From contig NC_079881.1 of NCBI RefSeq assembly GCF_029227915.1, positions 3,410,001 through 3,474,000 on the forward strand: DNA of 64,000 nucleotides. The letters are read 5' to 3'. The position numbers and the translations under genes were made by a program. This DNA comes from Hydractinia symbiolongicarpus. Its lineage: Eukaryota; Cnidaria; Hydrozoa; Anthoathecata; Hydractiniidae. Of this stretch, positions 62,001 through 64,000 are shown in pieces. Below the pieces are notes generated by a model that saw nothing but the letters and a program-made list of their open reading frames with translations, was not told the origin of the DNA and ran no database searches. How positions within the stretch are numbered: the first letter of the stretch is position 1; each line of letters starts with the position of its first letter.

Positions 62001-64000
62001 GAAGCAATCTAGTAATATCAGAAAAATATCGCTAAATACATGTTGGTACGAATATGTGACGCAACCGTTGTAACTCAAACGCACTGACACTGATAGAAAG
62101 TCAATGAAATGTAGTTTTTGAAACTGTCTCTACTTGTTCAGCGCGTCCTAACGGCTACGATTGGTCCCGCAGTAAAAAATGACTTACTTGTCTAAATTTC
62201 TAAATAAAGGGCTACCACAGCGCCCAGTGTAATTCCTGAGTTGCAGCATTCATGTCAAATTCAGAAAAATGTTATTTCTTGGAGTCCAATTGTGTCATTT
62301 ATCACACTTACAAAGTCAAAGTCCAAAATCAGTTCAATTAAGTCCCACAGTCAATCGTTTCACTGTTAAAAACGAAGCAATCTAGTAATATCAGAAAAAT
62401 ATCGCTAAATACATGTTGGTACGAATATGTGACGCAACCGTTGTAACTCAAACGCACTGACACTGATAGAAAGTCAATGAAATGTAGTTTTTGAAACTGT
62501 CTCTACTTGTTCAGCGCGCCCTAACGGCTACGATTGGTTCCGCAGTAAAAAATGACTTACTTAACTAAATTTCTAAATAAAGGGCTACCACAGCGCCCAG
62601 TGCAATTGCTGAGTTCCAGCATTCATGTCAAATTAAGAAGAATGTTATTTCTTGGAGTCCAATTGTGTCACTTATCACACTTACAAAGTCAAAGTCCAAA
62701 ATCAGTTCAATTAAGTCATACAGTCAATCGTTTCACTGTTAAAAGCGAAGCAATCTAGTAATATCAGAAAAATATCGCTAAATACATGTTGGTACGAATA
62801 TGTGACGCAACCGTTGTAACTCAAACGCACTGACACTGATAGAAAGTCAATGAAATGTAGTTTTTGAAACTGTCTCTACTTGTTCAACGCGCCCTAACGG
62901 CTACGATTGGTACCGCAGTGAAAAATGACTTACTTATCTAAATTTCTAAATAAAGGGCTACCACAGCGCCCAGTGTAATTCCTGAGTTTCAGCATTCATG
63001 TCAAATTCAGAAAAATGTTATTTCTTGGAGTCCAATTGTGTCATTTATCACACTTACAAAGTCAAAGTCCAAAATCAGTTCAATTAAGTCCCACAGTCAA
63101 TCTTTTCACTGTTAAAAGCGAAGCAATCTAGTAATATCAGAAAAATATCGCTAAATACATGTTGGTACGAATATGTGACGCAACCGTTGTAACTCAAACG
63201 CACTGACACTGATAGAAAGTCAATGAAATGTAGTTTTTGAAACTCTCTCTAAATCTTCAGCGCGCGATAACGGCTAGGGTTGGTCCCGCAGTAAAAATGA
63301 CTTATTTATCTAATCTGTTAAATAAAGGACCACCACAGCGCCCAGTGTAATTCCTGAGTTCCAGCATTCATGTCAAATTCAGAAAAATGTTATTTCTTGG
63401 AGTCCAATTGTGTCATTTATCACACTTACAAAGTCAAAGTCCAAAATCAGTTCAATTAAGTCCCACAGTCAATCGTTTCACTGTTAAAAACGAAGCAATC
63501 TAGTAATATCAGAAAAATATCGCTAAATACATGTTGGTACGAATATGTGACGCAACCGTTGTAACTCAAACGCACTGACACTGATAGAAAGTCAATGAAA
63601 TGTAGTTTTTGAAACTGTCTCTACTTGTTCAGCGCGTCCTAACGGCTACGATTGGTCCCGCAGTAAAAAATGACTTACTTGTCTAAATTTCTAAATAAAG
63701 GGCTACCACAGCGCCCAGTGTAATTCCTGAGTTGCAGCATTCATGTCAAATTCAGAAAAATGTTGTTTCTTGGAGTCCAATTGTGTCATTTATCCTATTT
63801 ATAAGGTCACAATCCAAAATCAGTATAATTAAGTCCCACAGTCAATCGTTTCACTGTTAAAAGCGAAGCAATCTAGTAATATCAGAAAAATATCGCTAAA
63901 TACATGTTGGTACGAATATGTGACGCAACCGTTGTAACTCAAACGCACTGACACTGATAGAAAGTCAATGAAATGTAGTTTTTGAAACTGTCTCTACTTG
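56079..64000. repeat. Family D, block 2, super-duplication of block 1
   Basis: Block 2 starts with the same monomer pair as block 1 (48997/56079 and 49369/56451, offset 7,082, sharing TTACAAATTCAAAG). It then matches at 8,200 (49741/57941, 50113/58313, sharing CAGCTCAATTAAG and CTGATAGGAAG). Next it matches at 9,690 (50486/60176 to 51977/61667, sharing GATAATGGCTAGG). From 62,040 it matches at 9,318 (52722/62040 to 54586/63904, sharing AATGTTGTTTCTTGG). The rising offset reflects extra monomers at 56,823-57,940 and 58,686-60,175; the final drop of 372 bp reflects one D1 monomer lost. The array runs off the right end of the window. Confidence 0.85.
62040..62412. repeat. Hybrid D3/D1 monomer at a one-monomer loss
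   Basis: The front is D3 (CTACTTGTTCAGCGCGTCC, CTGAGTTGCAGC at about 62,235). The rear is D1-like (TCATTTATCACACTTAC and AAAAACGAAGC instead of the D3 TTATCCTATTTATAAGG and AAAAGCGAAGC). The switch lies between about 62,244 and 62,304. Block 1 has a complete D1 followed by a complete D3 at this place (52,350-53,094). A single crossover would be expected to leave D1 in front and D3 behind, so conversion or two events are needed. Confidence 0.75.

Larger units (their letters stand above)
1..64000. repeat. Tandem satellite array, ~372-bp monomer, fills the whole window
   Basis: The motif TTGGTACGAATATGTGAC, or a close variant, recurs at 173 positions from 109 to 63,904. Apart from five shortened monomers, the intervals are about 370-374 bp, most of them 372 or 373. 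All monomers lie in the same head-to-tail orientation. No interval exceeds 374 bp, so there is no insertion of more than a few bases, and no transposon, gene or spacer. Uninterrupted arrays with higher-order structure are typical of centromeric or pericentromeric satellites; that role is inferred here, not shown. I do not recognise the satellite, and it does not match what I recall of the 359-bp 1.688 satellite of Drosophila. Confidence 0.98.

Noticed and set aside
40938-62758. A recurring 68-codon open frame on the + strand (starting ATGACTTACTTATC, ending after GTTAAAAGCGAAGCAATC)
   Set aside because: It is the same D2-type repeat segment read each time. Sister monomers D1, D3 and D4 break it with frame changes (five A instead of six) or stop codons, no initiation context or partner exon is seen, and its conservation follows from repeat homogenisation.
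1-64000. CRISPR array, because of regular repetition
   Set aside because: The whole 372-bp unit is repeated, with no short repeat plus unique spacers; period and composition do not fit.
1-64000. CENP-B box (TTCG-4N-A-2N-CGGG)
   Set aside because: Read by eye in representative monomers of each family on both strands, no match to the essential positions was found. A motif scan of all monomers would be decisive.
1-64000. tRNA- or SINE-derived origin (pol III A and B boxes)
   Set aside because: GAGTTCC and GGTTGGTCCC loosely recall B-box sequence, but spacing and the essential GTTCRANNC pattern are absent and no cloverleaf can be folded by eye.
1-64000. Insertion of a transposon or phage-like element
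   Set aside because: No interval between anchors is longer than 374 bp, so there is no room for one, and no terminal repeats or target-site duplications are seen.
1-64000. Assignment to a named satellite such as the Drosophila 1.688 (359 bp) or Tribolium (~360 bp) families
   Set aside because: Similar length only. The sequence does not match what I recall of them, and a database search, which I cannot run, would be needed.

Overview
The window is one uninterrupted tandem satellite array from a eukaryotic genome. The motif TTGGTACGAATATGTGAC and its variants mark every monomer. I followed it by hand to 173 positions between 109 and 63,904, giving 172 complete monomers plus a fragment at each end. 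167 of the 172 intervals are about 370-374 bp; the other five are short (360, 308, 308, 299 and 299 bp). No interval is longer than 374 bp, so no gene, transposon, RNA gene or unique spacer interrupts the array. One monomer counted in full (109-480) has 37% G+C and 14 CpG against about 13 expected, so CpG is not depleted. This, the monomer length and the higher-order organisation fit centromeric or pericentromeric heterochromatin of an animal with little CpG methylation, such as many invertebrates. The sequence does not identify the taxon.

The array is layered into four monomer families that change from left to right, each with its own higher-order repeat (HOR). (A) About 1-13,200: a 10-monomer HOR of 3,711 bp, then a 12-monomer copy of 4,468 bp, then a rearranged third copy and a mixed fringe. 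(B) About 13,200-32,750: 5-monomer units (1,863-1,865 bp) inside larger duplications with offsets of about 7.0, 5.9 and 5.15 kb. A three-monomer island of family A sits inside family B at about 14,245-15,210. (B/C border) 32,757-38,190: a recent 8-monomer unit of 2,904 bp repeated nearly completely, with about 99.7% identity over 2.16 kb. (C) 38,191-46,759: an 8-monomer HOR whose later copies keep only 2, 7 and 6 of its monomers. (D) 48,997-64,000: a 4-monomer HOR (about 1,491 bp) nested in a super-duplication with offsets of 8.2, 9.69 and 9.32 kb.

Nothing here looks protein-coding. The short open frames of 60-77 codons are the same repeat segment read again and again, and they are broken in sister monomers. 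The interest lies in the array's history: nested duplications, loss and gain of whole monomers, deletion-marked monomers inherited by later copies, chimeric monomers, and a cluster of dyad symmetries in each monomer that could matter for chromatin or protein binding. All coordinates and identities come from alignment by eye, and block edges are uncertain by tens of bases because neighbouring monomers are similar.
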